Positions 1 through 9,170 of a DNA stretch of 64,000 nucleotides are shown here, in pieces. The notes beneath the pieces are model-generated. The model was not told the DNA's origin. It ran no database searches and saw nothing but the letters and a program-made list of their open reading frames with translations. Both the position numbers and the translations under genes were made by a program. The DNA lies in contig NZ_CP117269.1 of the NCBI RefSeq assembly GCF_007000325.2, positions 186,001-250,000 of the forward strand, written 5' to 3'. Each line of letters starts with the position of its first letter. Within the stretch, counting starts at the first letter, position 1. The DNA is from Rhizobium rhododendri. Lineage in GTDB: Bacteria; Pseudomonadota; Alphaproteobacteria; Rhizobiales; Rhizobiaceae.

Positions 1-1
1 C

Positions 2-607
2 GAGACCCCAACCTATATTTCTAAGGCGATTGGCGATCACACGTTTCAGGCTCGCTCAACCTCGTACACCCAAGCCCGCATGTTTGACCATAACATCCAA
101 ATCTCTGAACAAGGGGCACCACTTCTGCGCGCCGAACAAGTCCGTCTACTCGACGACGACTATGAAATTGTTCTTATTAAAGGCCAGCCTCCTCTCAAAC
201 TAAGAAAAGTGAGGTATTATTCGGATCTCATATTGAAGCGAATTTTCGAAAGCCAACAGGGTTCTCTTCCAGAGCCGGAATCGTTGGTGCTGCCGGAAGA
301 CGTAAATGTCTTTGACAACAATCTTGATCAAAGCGCAGCCGATACAACAATGCGAAACCCGGCGCAGATTGAAGACAGCGAGTGTGTGGACGTCGTTGCC
401 GCTCAAAGCAAACCCGTTGCTGATCCAGAGCAAAGCGTGGTGATGAAGACAGAAGTTCGCCCCGGTTCGATCGGGGTAGATGAGGGATACAATAGCGTGG
501 ACACCGCAAACTCCAAGGAGCCTTCGGAAACTGCTCCAGCCCTGGTGGCCCAGCACGAACTCCTCAACCAGATTATTTCTCTTCAGCAACGGGGTGGCAG
601 GGGGTGA
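2..607 (+). CDS. virD4: VirD4 type IV coupling protein, C-terminal part (5' end outside window)
   Basis: The reading frame is open from base 2 through the ATG at 80 to the stop at 605-607, so only the last ~200 residues are present. The segment GDHTFQARSTSY followed by the conserved region around LLDDDYEIVLIKGQPP and KLRKVRYYSD is typical of the C-terminus of VirD4. VirD4 is the inner-membrane ATPase that recruits the VirD2-T-strand complex and effectors such as VirE2 to the VirB channel. The Walker motifs and N-terminal membrane segments lie upstream of the window. The last ~100 residues are an acidic, low-similarity tail, as is usual for this protein. No recognisable virD5 follows it. Recognition is from memory of the family, not from a database search. 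Confidence 0.9.
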   Translation, partial: ETPTYISKAIGDHTFQARSTSYTQARMFDHNIQISEQGAPLLRAEQVRLLDDDYEIVLIKGQPPLKLRKVRYYSDLILKRIFESQQGSLPEPESLVLPEDVNVFDNNLDQSAADTTMRNPAQIEDSECVDVVAAQSKPVADPEQSVVMKTEVRPGSIGVDEGYNSVDTANSKEPSETAPALVAQHELLNQIISLQQRGGRG

Positions 608-923
608 AAACTCGATAAGAAAAAGAGATGAATGTTTGTTACTGATTGGCAGACAAGTTGGTTGCCCCGTCCTTCGATGTTACCGCCGTTCGCACGGTAC
701 ACGACGCAAACGTTTCGCTATAAAAACTCTTCCCCGCTAGGCGGAGGGTGGGCAGGGGTCCTTCAGTAGGTCGTGTCCTCTGGGCCGTTCGACAAATAGC
801 CATCTGTTTTCTGTGTCTTTACGCATTTCGTGACGGAAAACAGCTACTCACTTTTCCTGGCAATCCTCTGGCATGCGATCACGGTAAGCGAATTTATCGA
901 GACTTATGCGTCGGTATCGAAGC
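608..923. other. Intergenic region downstream of virD4
   Basis: About 316 bp between the virD4 stop and the convergent opine dehydrogenase gene. A virD5-like start would be expected here in a canonical Ti plasmid, but I see no convincing gene. A GC-rich inverted repeat around 732-748 (CCCCGCTAGGCGGAGGG) could fold as a hairpin and end virD transcription, but it lacks a clean T-tract. Nothing else recognised. Confidence 0.4.
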
Positions 924-1973
924 TCACTTAAGGGTCATCGGTTGAACCAGCGTGGAAAGCTGTAACTGAGGTAATATATCATTGTCTGTCGCGAAATTCC
1001 GGCCATAGCAGGCACTCAGGATTTCAACTCCACTTCGATGCAGAGGTGCATCCACATTCGCAAGTGCTGCAAGCTCGAGAATCGGTATGAGACCAAAGGG
1101 CACGTCTTCCAGAACATATCGCGTGTTGATGTCTCGCGGTCCAGCCGGATCGTTACCTTTGGCGACAAGAATTTGGGATAGTGCGGCCAGGCTCGTGGCC
1201 GTTATTCCGAAAGATTTGCTGAAATGATCGAGGATGGAGGGCACTGTTTTCCCAAAAGCAGCTGCTATGGCGAGACGCTCACAATCCAATGCTTCGATAA
1301 ATCTGCTAACGGCAGGGGTCATCGTGACTCTTTGTCCCCAGGTCTCGCCGAGCTCGATGCGTGTGAGGTTGCAAAGTGCCGTGCCCAGGTGACTTTCCGG
1401 GTTTATATTGCTGAGCGTTATGGTGACGATATCGTCTTTCACATCGAACCGGTCGCCAAACAGATCTGTGCAAAGCTCATGGGCTTTATGCGCGTCCGCT
1501 GCATGAACCAAAGCCATATCAACCTTGCCGCGTATCGCACCAATTTTGATGTCGTGCCCAGACTGAGCCTTGCCGGTCAGAACGGTGGTGTTCCAAACTA
1601 CGATGGGAATTTCGATTTCACGTTGCGCCAATTTTTGGGCGAGATAAAAGCCGGCGAACGAAAGGTGGGCGCTGATAATGACGGTGTGTCTCGACGTGAG
1701 ATGTGGCACGAGACTGTCGAGAACAAATCGGTGGCCGTAAGCGGGGAGGGCCAGCACGACGACATCACATTCCGTAAGTTCTTCTGCGCGCTGGCAGACC
1801 CCTGGATTGAACTTGGCAGACAAGGCCCCGCTCACCTGCATCGGCGTGTCTTGATTGAGTGCTTCAGTTCGTCGGCCAGATGGAGACCATATTCTCGCAT
1901 GGTGGCCGTTTTGGTGAAGGAGTGCTGCGTACCCGATCGCGATTGCGCCAGCTCCGGCAATTGCTACATTCAT
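924..1973 (-). CDS. Octopine/nopaline dehydrogenase-family opine dehydrogenase
   Basis: A 349-residue protein starting with a Rossmann fold (MNVAIAGAGAIAIGYAALL, GxGxxx pattern) for NAD(P). A C-terminal octopine-dehydrogenase-like domain follows, including the NPESHLGTALCNLTRIE stretch (about residues 191-207) where the family has its conserved Asn/His region. Members reductively join an amino acid and a 2-oxo acid, or run the reverse oxidation. It is the last gene of the minus-strand opine operon, 198 bp after the ABC ATPase gene, so a catabolic role (opine oxidation or re-synthesis) is inferred. The T-DNA gene at 13124-14191 is a distant member of the same family, linking plant synthesis to bacterial use. 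The substrate cannot be read from sequence. Confidence 0.75.
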   Translation of the reverse strand: MNVAIAGAGAIAIGYAALLHQNGHHARIWSPSGRRTEALNQDTPMQVSGALSAKFNPGVCQRAEELTECDVVVLALPAYGHRFVLDSLVPHLTSRHTVIISAHLSFAGFYLAQKLAQREIEIPIVVWNTTVLTGKAQSGHDIKIGAIRGKVDMALVHAADAHKAHELCTDLFGDRFDVKDDIVTITLSNINPESHLGTALCNLTRIELGETWGQRVTMTPAVSRFIEALDCERLAIAAAFGKTVPSILDHFSKSFGITATSLAALSQILVAKGNDPAGPRDINTRYVLEDVPFGLIPILELAALANVDAPLHRSGVEILSACYGRNFATDNDILPQLQLSTLVQPMTLK

Positions 1974-2171
1974 GTTGCGATACCTCAGAAGCCCGGAGAC
2001 TAGCCATCTTTGGCTGTGTCCGGTGAAATTTTATGATAGGTCATTATTTGCGGGCAGTTAGCCCTTGGTCCTTTTGGTCGCATGTCGCGTTTCTTTAAGG
2101 ACAGTGAAGCACCCTGGTCTCTGTTTTCACGCATTTACGCAAAACCGGCATCCATTGTTCCTGGAAATGCC

Positions 2172-4025
2172 CTAGTCAAATTGTTCGACCCGGATCAGAT
2201 GACCTTTGGAAACCTCGCGATATTCCCGAATTGGAGGCTCATACCCCATCGGCCGGACCGGGCTTTTTAGATCGTCGGCGACTATCCCGCGATGCATTCT
2301 GCGGCGTGAAGGGTCCGGTATCGGCACTGCCGACATAAGCTTCTTGGTGTAGGGATGTTGGGGGTTTTCGAAAACAGCCCTTCGCGGCCCGATCTCTACA
2401 ATCTCTCCGAGGTACATCACAGCCACACGATGGCTCACCCGCTCGACAACCGCCATGTCGTGGGAAATAAACAGAAAGGCCAGATTGAGGCTCTGTTGCA
2501 AATCGAGCAAGAGATTGCAGACCTGTGCTTTGATCGATACGTCAAGCGCTGAAACGGCTTCGTCGGCAACGATGATTTTAGGGTCGAGCATCAAGGCGCG
2601 GGCAATCGCGACACGCTGGCGCTGGCCGCCCGAGAACTGGTGCGGAAAGCGTTGCATCATGTCGGGAGAAAGCCCCACCTTTTCCATGAGAGAGGCCGCC
2701 TTGTCTCGTGCCTGCGCATGGGTTCCGTAACGATGTTGAATATACGGCTCGACAATCGCCGAGCCTATGCTCATGCGTGGATTGAGAGAGGCGTATGGGT
2801 CCTGAAAAATCATCTGGATCGAGCGGCGCATTTTTCTCAATGAGCTACTGTTCATTTGCAATACGTTATGGCCATCGACGAAAATCTTGCCTTTTGTGGG
2901 TGTAACAAGCCTTGTAATCGAGCGCCCTGTGGTTGACTTGCCACAGCCGGATTCTCCCACCAGTGAGAGAGTTTCGCCTTCAAAAAGGTCAAAAGAGACC
3001 TTCTCCACTGCGTGGACAGCTCCAGATTTGCGTCCCAACAGCCCGGGGCGAATATCGAAACGCATCGTGAGGTCTTGGACCTCTAAAATGGGCTTGCTGT
3101 CTCTGCGAACTGTATCCTCGACATCGCGAGAAGGTTGCTGTTCGCCGCTCACCGGATTGATCACAGGAAAACGGAGTGGCAACTCTCGATTGTTCATTGA
3201 CCCTAGCCGCGGTACGGCTGATAGAAGGGCGCGTGTGTAAGGATGTTGTCCCCGGTGGAATATGTCTGCGGTCTCCCCGACTTCCACCGCGTGTCCGCGA
3301 AACATGACGAGGGTTCGGTCTGCCACTTCCGCGACGACACCCATATCATGCGTAATGAAGAGAACTGAGGTGCCTTCCTCTTCCTGAAGCGTCTTGATGA
3401 GATCGAGGATCTGTCCTTGAACGGTGACATCGAGCGCTGTCGTCGGCTCGTCGGCAATCAGCAGCTTAGGCCTGGACGCAAGTGCCATGGCAATCATGAC
3501 GCGCTGCCGCATGCCACCCGAAAACTGATGAGGATATTCGTCATAACGGCCAGTGGCATTCGGTATACGCACCCTCTCCAGTAGTCTGATAACCTCAGCC
3601 TTGCTTTCAGCCTTGGAGATCTGCTTATGGACACTCAACGCTTCGCCAATTTGTTTGCCGATGGGGATAATCGGATTGAGCGATGTCATGGGTTCCTGAA
3701 ATATCATGGAAATCTCATTGCCGCGTACTCGTCGCATCTCGTCTTCAGGTAGTGAGAGCAGATCTCTGCCGCCCAATCTCACCGTACCCTCTATTCGGCT
3801 CGATTGAGCAGCCAGAAGACGCATGATAGAAAGCGACGTCACAGATTTGCCCGATCCGGATTCTCCAACAATCGCCACCGTTTCGCGCGGTGCAATGTCG
3901 AATGAGATATTTCGGATAACCGACTTCCACTGGTCGTTGACCTTAAATGAGGTCGTCAGGTTTTGTACAGAAACGACGGGCGTGACTGGTGAAGATTCCG
4001 GCGTGTTTTGAAAAGCCATCGTCAT
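2172..4025 (-). CDS. ABC transporter ATPase, DppD-DppF type fusion (opine/peptide uptake)
   Basis: Two complete ABC ATPase domains lie in one ~617-residue chain. The first has Walker A GESGSGKS, signature FSGGMRQRV and Walker [14 protein letters not shown]. The second has [17 protein letters not shown] and [13 protein letters not shown]. Each ends in the oligopeptide-type tail ([13 protein letters not shown] and [13 protein letters not shown]). DppD and DppF are often separate but fused forms are common. A longer frame opens at 4133, but the ATG at 4025 is preferred: it overlaps the permease stop as ATGA and has GGAGCG upstream. It powers the permeases encoded just upstream, with the binding protein at 10230-11789. 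Confidence 0.9.
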   Translation of the reverse strand: MTMAFQNTPESSPVTPVVSVQNLTTSFKVNDQWKSVIRNISFDIAPRETVAIVGESGSGKSVTSLSIMRLLAAQSSRIEGTVRLGGRDLLSLPEDEMRRVRGNEISMIFQEPMTSLNPIIPIGKQIGEALSVHKQISKAESKAEVIRLLERVRIPNATGRYDEYPHQFSGGMRQRVMIAMALASRPKLLIADEPTTALDVTVQGQILDLIKTLQEEEGTSVLFITHDMGVVAEVADRTLVMFRGHAVEVGETADIFHRGQHPYTRALLSAVPRLGSMNNRELPLRFPVINPVSGEQQPSRDVEDTVRRDSKPILEVQDLTMRFDIRPGLLGRKSGAVHAVEKVSFDLFEGETLSLVGESGCGKSTTGRSITRLVTPTKGKIFVDGHNVLQMNSSSLRKMRRSIQMIFQDPYASLNPRMSIGSAIVEPYIQHRYGTHAQARDKAASLMEKVGLSPDMMQRFPHQFSGGQRQRVAIARALMLDPKIIVADEAVSALDVSIKAQVCNLLLDLQQSLNLAFLFISHDMAVVERVSHRVAVMYLGEIVEIGPRRAVFENPQHPYTKKLMSAVPIPDPSRRRMHRGIVADDLKSPVRPMGYEPPIREYREVSKGHLIRVEQFD

Positions 4026-4900
4026 TGCGCGCTCCTTGTTTTCGGATCGATCGCGTCGCGCAACGCGTCCCCCAGAATATTCAATGCGAGTACGGTCAGG
4101 AGTATCGCAAGGGACGGAAACAGTACGAGCCACCAGGCGCTAAGAATATTCTCGAAACCTTCCCGTATCATACCCCCCCATGTCGCGGTTGGAGGCCGCA
4201 CCCCAAGACCGATGAACGCCAGGGATGCTTCGGTTCGAATGGCCGATGCCATCCAAAGCGATGCTACAACGACGATGTCGGAAAGGATGTTCGGCAGAAT
4301 ATGAACGCCCATAATGCGAATTGGCGAAAAACCGAGCGATTTGCCAGCCTCGACGAATTCGCGGCGTTTGACCGCGATTGTTGGCGCACGGGCTACTCTG
4401 GCAAAAGGCGCTGTTTCCGTAATCGCAATGGCGATGATGAGATTCTCGAAACTGGCACCTAACATTGCGGCAACCATCAGACCCAGCAGCAGGGTCGGAA
4501 AGGAGAGCATCACATCGACAATCCCCATGATGATCTGGTCGAAGATACCGCCAATATAGCCTGCCAATATACCGATGATCGAACCGACGACCATGGCGAT
4601 CATCACCGACAGAAAGCCGATCGAGAGCGAAATTCTCGCCCCATACAATAGCCGGCTGAGAACATCCCGGCCGTAGCTGTCCGTTCCCATCCAGAATTGT
4701 GCGGAAGGTGCGCTGAGGCGGTGAAGAATATTCTGCTTCAACGGATCATATGGCGCGATGGCAGGAGCCAAAACAGCAAGGAGAATGATCGACGTGAGCA
4801 GGCCTATGCCGATCCATGAATAACTGTTGCGACGGAAAGCCGCAAAAACCACATTCGGTTGTCGCTGCGGCGAGATGGAAGAAAGGGCGGCTTCGGTCAT
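4022..4900 (-). CDS. ABC transporter permease, DppC/OppC type
   Basis: A 292-residue integral membrane protein of the peptide/nickel permease family. There is an N-terminal transmembrane segment (about residues 32-52), a periplasmic stretch containing the family motif HRLSAPSAQFWMGTDSYGRD, and then several membrane helices. The cytoplasmic EAA loop (EAGKSLGFSPIRIMGVHILPN) couples it to the ATPase. Start and stop overlap both neighbours (ATGA at 4897-4900 with DppB; ATGA at 4022-4025 with the ATPase), indicating translational coupling in one operon. By context it imports the opine; the substrate is not identified. Confidence 0.9.
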   Translation of the reverse strand: MTEAALSSISPQRQPNVVFAAFRRNSYSWIGIGLLTSIILLAVLAPAIAPYDPLKQNILHRLSAPSAQFWMGTDSYGRDVLSRLLYGARISLSIGFLSVMIAMVVGSIIGILAGYIGGIFDQIIMGIVDVMLSFPTLLLGLMVAAMLGASFENLIIAIAITETAPFARVARAPTIAVKRREFVEAGKSLGFSPIRIMGVHILPNILSDIVVVASLWMASAIRTEASLAFIGLGVRPPTATWGGMIREGFENILSAWWLVLFPSLAILLTVLALNILGDALRDAIDPKTRSAQ

Positions 4901-5838
4901 TGGGCGAGACTCACTCTTGGATCAACGTAGGCGTAAATGAGATCGGTGATGGTGTTCACCAGGATGACGAAGGTAGCAAAGACCACCATGAGTGCCTGGA
5001 GCATCGTATAGTCGCGAGATTGCAGCGCACCGAGGATCAGCTTGCCAAGGCCGGGGCGTGTGAAGACGATTTCAGTCAACACCGAGTTTCCGATCAGGGT
5101 GCCGAAATACAGACCAACCACCGTAACAATCGGGATGAGCGCGTTGCCGAGCGCATGCCGCAGGATGAGCGTTCGCGGATGGACACCTTTGGCGCGTGCG
5201 GTGCGGATGTAGTCCTCGCCCATGACATCCAGCATCGATGAACGGGTGACGCGCGCGATATATGCCGTCATAATCAACCCAAGGTTGATAGCTGGCAGCA
5301 GTAGATTGCGCAGATGGCTGATCGGATCAGAGGAGGCCCGGCTCATAACGGGCAGCCACTGCAACCATACGGCAAAAGCAAGCAGCAATAGTATTGCCGA
5401 AACGAAACCGGGAAACGACAGGCCGAGCAGTGACAAAAAGCGGCTCACATAGTCCGGCCACTGGTTGCGGCGAACGGCGGCAATGATTCCCAGGGGAATT
5501 CCAAACATCGCACCGATCAGCATGGCGGCGACCGCCAGTTCCAGTGTGTAAGGCAGAACCAGAGCGACTTCTTCAAACACAGTACGGCCGCTGACCATAG
5601 AACGGCCGAAATTTCCTGTGATCATATCGGAGAGAAAATGTAGATACTGTACGCCGATCGGCTGATCGAGGCCGAGCTGCGCGCGCAAGTCTTGGAGAGC
5701 TGCGTCACTTGCCCGATCGCCAAGCATGGCAACAGCAGCGTCACCCGGTACCAGACGCACCAGCACGAACACCATTGTCAGCATGGCGATCAATGTCGGA
5801 ATTGCAAGAAGGAGTTTTCGGATCGCATAACCGATCAT
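4897..5838 (-). CDS. ABC transporter permease, DppB/OppB type
   Basis: A 313-residue permease. The N-terminal helix MIGYAIRKLLLAIPTLIAML, the segment LVRLVPGDAAVAMLGDRAS and the LGLDQPIGVQYLHFL region are standard for the DppB half of peptide transporters. The EAA-type loop is at RTARAKGVHPRTLILRHALG. It pairs with the DppC-like permease, whose start codon overlaps its stop by 4 bp. Its own start overlaps the end of a degenerate reading frame at 5835-6047. Confidence 0.9.
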   Translation of the reverse strand: MIGYAIRKLLLAIPTLIAMLTMVFVLVRLVPGDAAVAMLGDRASDAALQDLRAQLGLDQPIGVQYLHFLSDMITGNFGRSMVSGRTVFEEVALVLPYTLELAVAAMLIGAMFGIPLGIIAAVRRNQWPDYVSRFLSLLGLSFPGFVSAILLLLAFAVWLQWLPVMSRASSDPISHLRNLLLPAINLGLIMTAYIARVTRSSMLDVMGEDYIRTARAKGVHPRTLILRHALGNALIPIVTVVGLYFGTLIGNSVLTEIVFTRPGLGKLILGALQSRDYTMLQALMVVFATFVILVNTITDLIYAYVDPRVSLAQ

Positions 5839-6315
5839 GCGGCAATCCTTTCTTTTGAGACGCGGCTTGCAAGGAAGGCGTCCAGGTTATGATTGGTTTG
5901 ACTGTCGGACATCAGGTCCGCGAGGATGTGTCCAACAAAGGAAACAAGTTGGAATGTGGCTCCGGAAACGGCAGAGACGTCATTGGGCCCTTTGACTTTA
6001 TGAGAGAAGCCAATGCCGGCAAGGTGATCCGAAATCACTGCTTCCATGCCTGACCAGACTCTCCATCACTTTGAAGTGGTTGAGTTCGGCAACAACAGTT
6101 ACAGCGACGTCAATTGAGGCTGTCGGTATTGAGATATTAACACTGGCTGATTGCCGCCCCGGTATGCTGACATCGGCAATGGTGGTGTCCGAAGCGTCCT
6201 GGCCGAAGAAATGGCGCTCAGAAAGCTTGCCGAAAAAAAGGCCCCTTATCACTGCTTCTAAGGCAGCGCGAAGACCGTACAATCTTGCGCCAATGAAAAG
6301 AACGTCCGTTTTCAT
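5835..6315 (-). pseudogene. Frameshifted remnant gene inside the opine operon, function unknown
   Basis: Two short frames, 6315-5998 and 6047-5835, can be joined at about 6050-6060 by one frameshift to give ~155 residues. The N-terminus MKTDVLFIGARLYGLRAALE resembles a damaged FAD Rossmann motif. The C-terminus (HILADLMSDSQTNHNLDAF) resembles the end of DAO-type flavoproteins, so this may be an internally deleted flavoprotein; that is weak. Its ATG overlaps the oxidase A stop and its stop overlaps the permease start, so it still sits in translational register in the operon. An alternative is two tiny coupled genes. Confidence 0.4.
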
Positions 6316-7691
6316 GCGGCATTCTCCCCGCTCTCGAGGCTCGCCAGTTCACCAAGCGTGACCGGTTTCAACGGCGGACGAATATTGAAGAAGCTGACGT
6401 CTTTTATCGGGATGTTGTGCGCCTCGGCGACAAGTGCCTGCACCGTATATCCACACTGACGTCCCTGACAGGGGCCCATGCCACATCGCGTAGCTGCCTT
6501 GATCGCTCCTGGATCGGCCGGGCTGTTGCTTGCTGCCGCGCGGACGGCCCCAGCTGTGACTTCCTCACAGCGACAGACGATCAGATTATCGGCCAGACGT
6601 GGTCTCGGCGGGGCGTAAGCGACATCAAGAAAGGGTCGCAAGGCAAGCGCGCGTCTGCGCCTTTGATCGAGACCTGTTCGTCGACGCAGTTCTTCCGTGT
6701 TGGACGAAATCTCAAGGCGCCTGGCTAATCCTAAAGCGGCGGTTTCACCAGACAGAGTTGCCACCAGCCAACCACCGATACCGCAGGCATCACCCGCTAC
6801 AAAAAGTCCCTCCCGGCTTGTCTCTCCCCAACGGTTCAGCTTTGGTGCGAGGTAGCCTTGAGCATCGTTCCATGTGTGTACACAACCCAGTGCCAAAGTT
6901 TCGTGAATGCGGGGAACGACACCTTCGTGCACCAGCAATATATCCGCTTCCACCCGGTGAGATTGTCCGTGTCTTTTCCAGGAAAGATGCTCGAGACGCT
7001 GATTTCCCTCAGCCTCCAGATCCGTGAAACCTTTGACCAATATTCCGCTGCGTCTGATTTTGTGAAGCCACTGCAATCCTTTCAGCAGGCTTCCAAAATC
7101 ACGCCAAGCTTTTGGAAGCTGCACCAACGCAGAAAGACTTGGCGATCTCGACGTATCAAGATAACCAGCAATGTGGCCTTGAAGGCTCAGAACCTGAGTA
7201 GCGTAGAGAAGTGGCAACGGTCCAGCCCCGGCGATCCATAGCTTTCCCTGGGGTAACATGCCGCCGGATTTCAGCAGAATCTGTGCCGCGCCAACCGTCA
7301 TCACGCCAGGCAGGGTCCAGCCTGGAAATGGAACAGGCCTTTCCTGCGCGCCGTTTGCCAGAAGCACAGCCCGGGCTGAAAGACGTGAAGCTTTGCCTTG
7401 CGATGTTACGAACAGCGACCAACCGTCTTCGATCTGCCAGACCTGTGTTGATGCGAAATAATCGGCACCTGATGCACGGAATGCTTCCACGAGGGCTCGA
7501 CCTTTTTGATAATCCTTGCCCAGCGCCGGGAAAACCGGACTGCTGAGATTACGCTCGATTCCTCTGAAAATCTGCCCGCCAGGAGACGGCTGTTCGTCAA
7601 TCACTACAACCGATGCTCCGAGTTGGCGCAGAGTTACTGCGGCAGCCATGCCTGAAGGTCCCGCGCCGACAATTGCTACATCGTAACTCAT
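6312..7691 (-). CDS. Opine oxidase subunit A-like flavoprotein (OoxA/NoxA, HcnB family)
   Basis: A 459-residue FAD/NAD(P)-binding oxidoreductase. The N-terminal dinucleotide motif is VGAGPSGMAAAV, a second nucleotide-binding region is LWIAGAGPLPLLYATQVL, and a late FAD motif is GLFVAGDACGIGG. The C-terminus carries a BFD-like iron-sulfur region with Cys residues in VCRCEEVTAG and CGMGPCQGRQC. This layout matches subunit A of the octopine and nopaline oxidases, which split imported opine into amino acid and keto acid. It lies between the 2Fe-2S subunit gene and the degenerate frame, with 4-bp overlaps on both sides. The actual substrate is unknown. Confidence 0.85.
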   Translation of the reverse strand: MSYDVAIVGAGPSGMAAAVTLRQLGASVVVIDEQPSPGGQIFRGIERNLSSPVFPALGKDYQKGRALVEAFRASGADYFASTQVWQIEDGWSLFVTSQGKASRLSARAVLLANGAQERPVPFPGWTLPGVMTVGAAQILLKSGGMLPQGKLWIAGAGPLPLLYATQVLSLQGHIAGYLDTSRSPSLSALVQLPKAWRDFGSLLKGLQWLHKIRRSGILVKGFTDLEAEGNQRLEHLSWKRHGQSHRVEADILLVHEGVVPRIHETLALGCVHTWNDAQGYLAPKLNRWGETSREGLFVAGDACGIGGWLVATLSGETAALGLARRLEISSNTEELRRRTGLDQRRRRALALRPFLDVAYAPPRPRLADNLIVCRCEEVTAGAVRAAASNSPADPGAIKAATRCGMGPCQGRQCGYTVQALVAEAHNIPIKDVSFFNIRPPLKPVTLGELASLESGENAA

Positions 7692-7999
7692 CGGGAAATC
7701 CCCCGGTGTCCGTGTTGGCTGTCGATCTTCATGCCTGCTTTAACGGGTACCAGACACCCTTGCGTCGAGGCCACGCCGTCAACAATTGCCAGGCACTCGA
7801 AGCACACGCCCATCTGGCAATACGGTAATCTCGGTTCTCCGCTGACGGATGAGTTCCGCCCTGCGCCCGGCACTCGCAGCAATAGGCTGGCAACGGTCTC
7901 TCCTTCCCAAGCGGGTACGGCCTGGCCATTCACCAGCACGGTCATATCACTGGGTTTTCCCAGGCGCTCAAGCACACTTTTGAACATCGAATCTTCCAT
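7688..7999 (-). CDS. Small 2Fe-2S ferredoxin-like subunit of opine oxidase (HcnA/SoxA-N type)
   Basis: About 103 residues when started at the ATG at 7999 (MEDSMFKSVLERLG); another ATG lies at 7987. It contains a ferredoxin-fold 2Fe-2S region with Cys residues in YCQMGVCFECLAIVDG and a later QGCLVP. This is the arrangement in HcnA and in the N-terminal part of sarcosine oxidase alpha. It is sandwiched between the two flavoprotein subunits and should pass electrons between them. Its start overlaps the end of the subunit B gene by about 30 bp, which suggests coupled translation. Confidence 0.8.
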   Translation of the reverse strand: MEDSMFKSVLERLGKPSDMTVLVNGQAVPAWEGETVASLLLRVPGAGRNSSVSGEPRLPYCQMGVCFECLAIVDGVASTQGCLVPVKAGMKIDSQHGHRGISR

Positions 8000-9077
8000 T
8001 TGAAAACTCTGACATGTCATCGGACAGTCGTCCCGCAAGCATAGCGGGCGCAATGATTGCGGCATGAACGGCGGCCAACGTCACACCGGAATGGCACACG
8101 GCCGCAAACAGGCCTGGGTGCTCGCTGGATTCAGCGTAGATCGGCAAGCCATCGGGTGGAATAATCCGAAAACCGCTCCATTGACGCACGATCTTTGCAG
8201 ATGCGAGAGCGGGTATTGTCCGTGTTGCCCGAAGAGCCAGTCTTGTTGCCGAAGAAACGCTGACGCCATGATCATCGGTTTCCTCCTTGGTTGCACCGAT
8301 CATGATGGTGCCGTCCGCTGTTTGTCGCAGGCCACTTCCGGGGTAGGGGAGGAGCGGCGCAAGCCGTTCGGTCACCAGCAGTTGGCCACGTTCGGATCTC
8401 AAGGGAATGGTGAGCCCAAGCGGATCGGTAAGGGAGGGCGTTGCTAAGCCTGCGGCCACGACAACGCGCGGCGCTGCAAAGCTTGTAGACCCGGCCTTGA
8501 CAATAAAACCGTCCTGTTTTGGCGTAACTGTCTCAGCCCGCCGGCGATAATGGATCGTTCCACCGAGGTTAACGATTCCGCGATGTAAGGCGGCAAGAAG
8601 TTGCAATGGATTGACGTGCCCGTCCGCCTCACAATAGCTCGCACCCACCACGTCGGGACCGAAATCGACGGCGGGCATCATCCGCTCAAGCTCGGCGCGA
8701 TCTATCATTCTGGTATCGGCCTGAACGGTCTGATTGCGCATACGCTTGTTGAGGGCGTCCCGCTCCTCGTATTCATTCTGCCCCAGGCAGTATATCAATC
8801 CACCCCGGCGCGAATAGTCGACTTTCATCCCGACGTTTCCAGTCAATTCTTTCAAAAAGTTGGGCCAGAGATCCGCACTCCGCCGTCCGAGATGATGATA
8901 GGCTGGCGCGCTCGCGCCCTTTCCTTGCACCCAGACCAGCCCGAAATTAGCGCGGGCCGCACGCATGTCCCTGTCCTCCCCGTCCAGAACAACAACCCGT
9001 TGTCCTGTCTGGGCGAGCCCATAGCCAAGCGCCGCGCCGACGATACCGGCACCGATAACTAGAACATCCGCGCTCAC
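7968..9077 (-). CDS. Opine oxidase subunit B-like FAD amine oxidase (OoxB/NoxB, DAO family)
   Basis: A 369-residue DAO-superfamily flavoprotein. FAD motif VLVIGAGIVGAALGYGLAQ is at residues 5-23, and the C-terminal GLFAAVCHSGVTLAAVHA segment is the usual second FAD contact. The family oxidises secondary amines such as sarcosine and opines at the C-N bond. It is the first gene of the minus-strand operon, so its upstream region (9078-9170, shared with the LysR gene) should hold the operon promoter. Together with the 2Fe-2S protein and subunit A it reconstructs a heterotrimeric opine oxidase. Confidence 0.87.
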   Translation of the reverse strand: MSADVLVIGAGIVGAALGYGLAQTGQRVVVLDGEDRDMRAARANFGLVWVQGKGASAPAYHHLGRRSADLWPNFLKELTGNVGMKVDYSRRGGLIYCLGQNEYEERDALNKRMRNQTVQADTRMIDRAELERMMPAVDFGPDVVGASYCEADGHVNPLQLLAALHRGIVNLGGTIHYRRRAETVTPKQDGFIVKAGSTSFAAPRVVVAAGLATPSLTDPLGLTIPLRSERGQLLVTERLAPLLPYPGSGLRQTADGTIMIGATKEETDDHGVSVSSATRLALRATRTIPALASAKIVRQWSGFRIIPPDGLPIYAESSEHPGLFAAVCHSGVTLAAVHAAIIAPAMLAGRLSDDMSEFSNGRFDVQKCA

Positions 9078-9152
9078 TTTGATCTCCGGTGGTTATTGCT
9101 CATGCTTGTGATGAAAGGTAAAAATTTGAACGTCTTCTTTTCCCGTCCATAT

Positions 9153-9167
9153 TCATAAGGGTTATGA
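9153..9167. promoter_or_regulatory. Perfect palindrome TCATAAGGGTTATGA, candidate LysR operator
   Basis: A perfect 6-bp inverted repeat with a 3-bp centre sits 3 bp before the LysR ATG, in the 93-bp space between divergent genes. LysR regulators bind dyad sequences in such intergenic regions and often repress themselves. Symmetry and position are seen directly; function is inferred. Confidence 0.5.
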
Positions 9168-9170
9168 CGA

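Noticed and set aside
1224..2003. 259-aa plus-strand ORF
   Set aside because: Antisense shadow of the opine dehydrogenase gene, which has clear family motifs.
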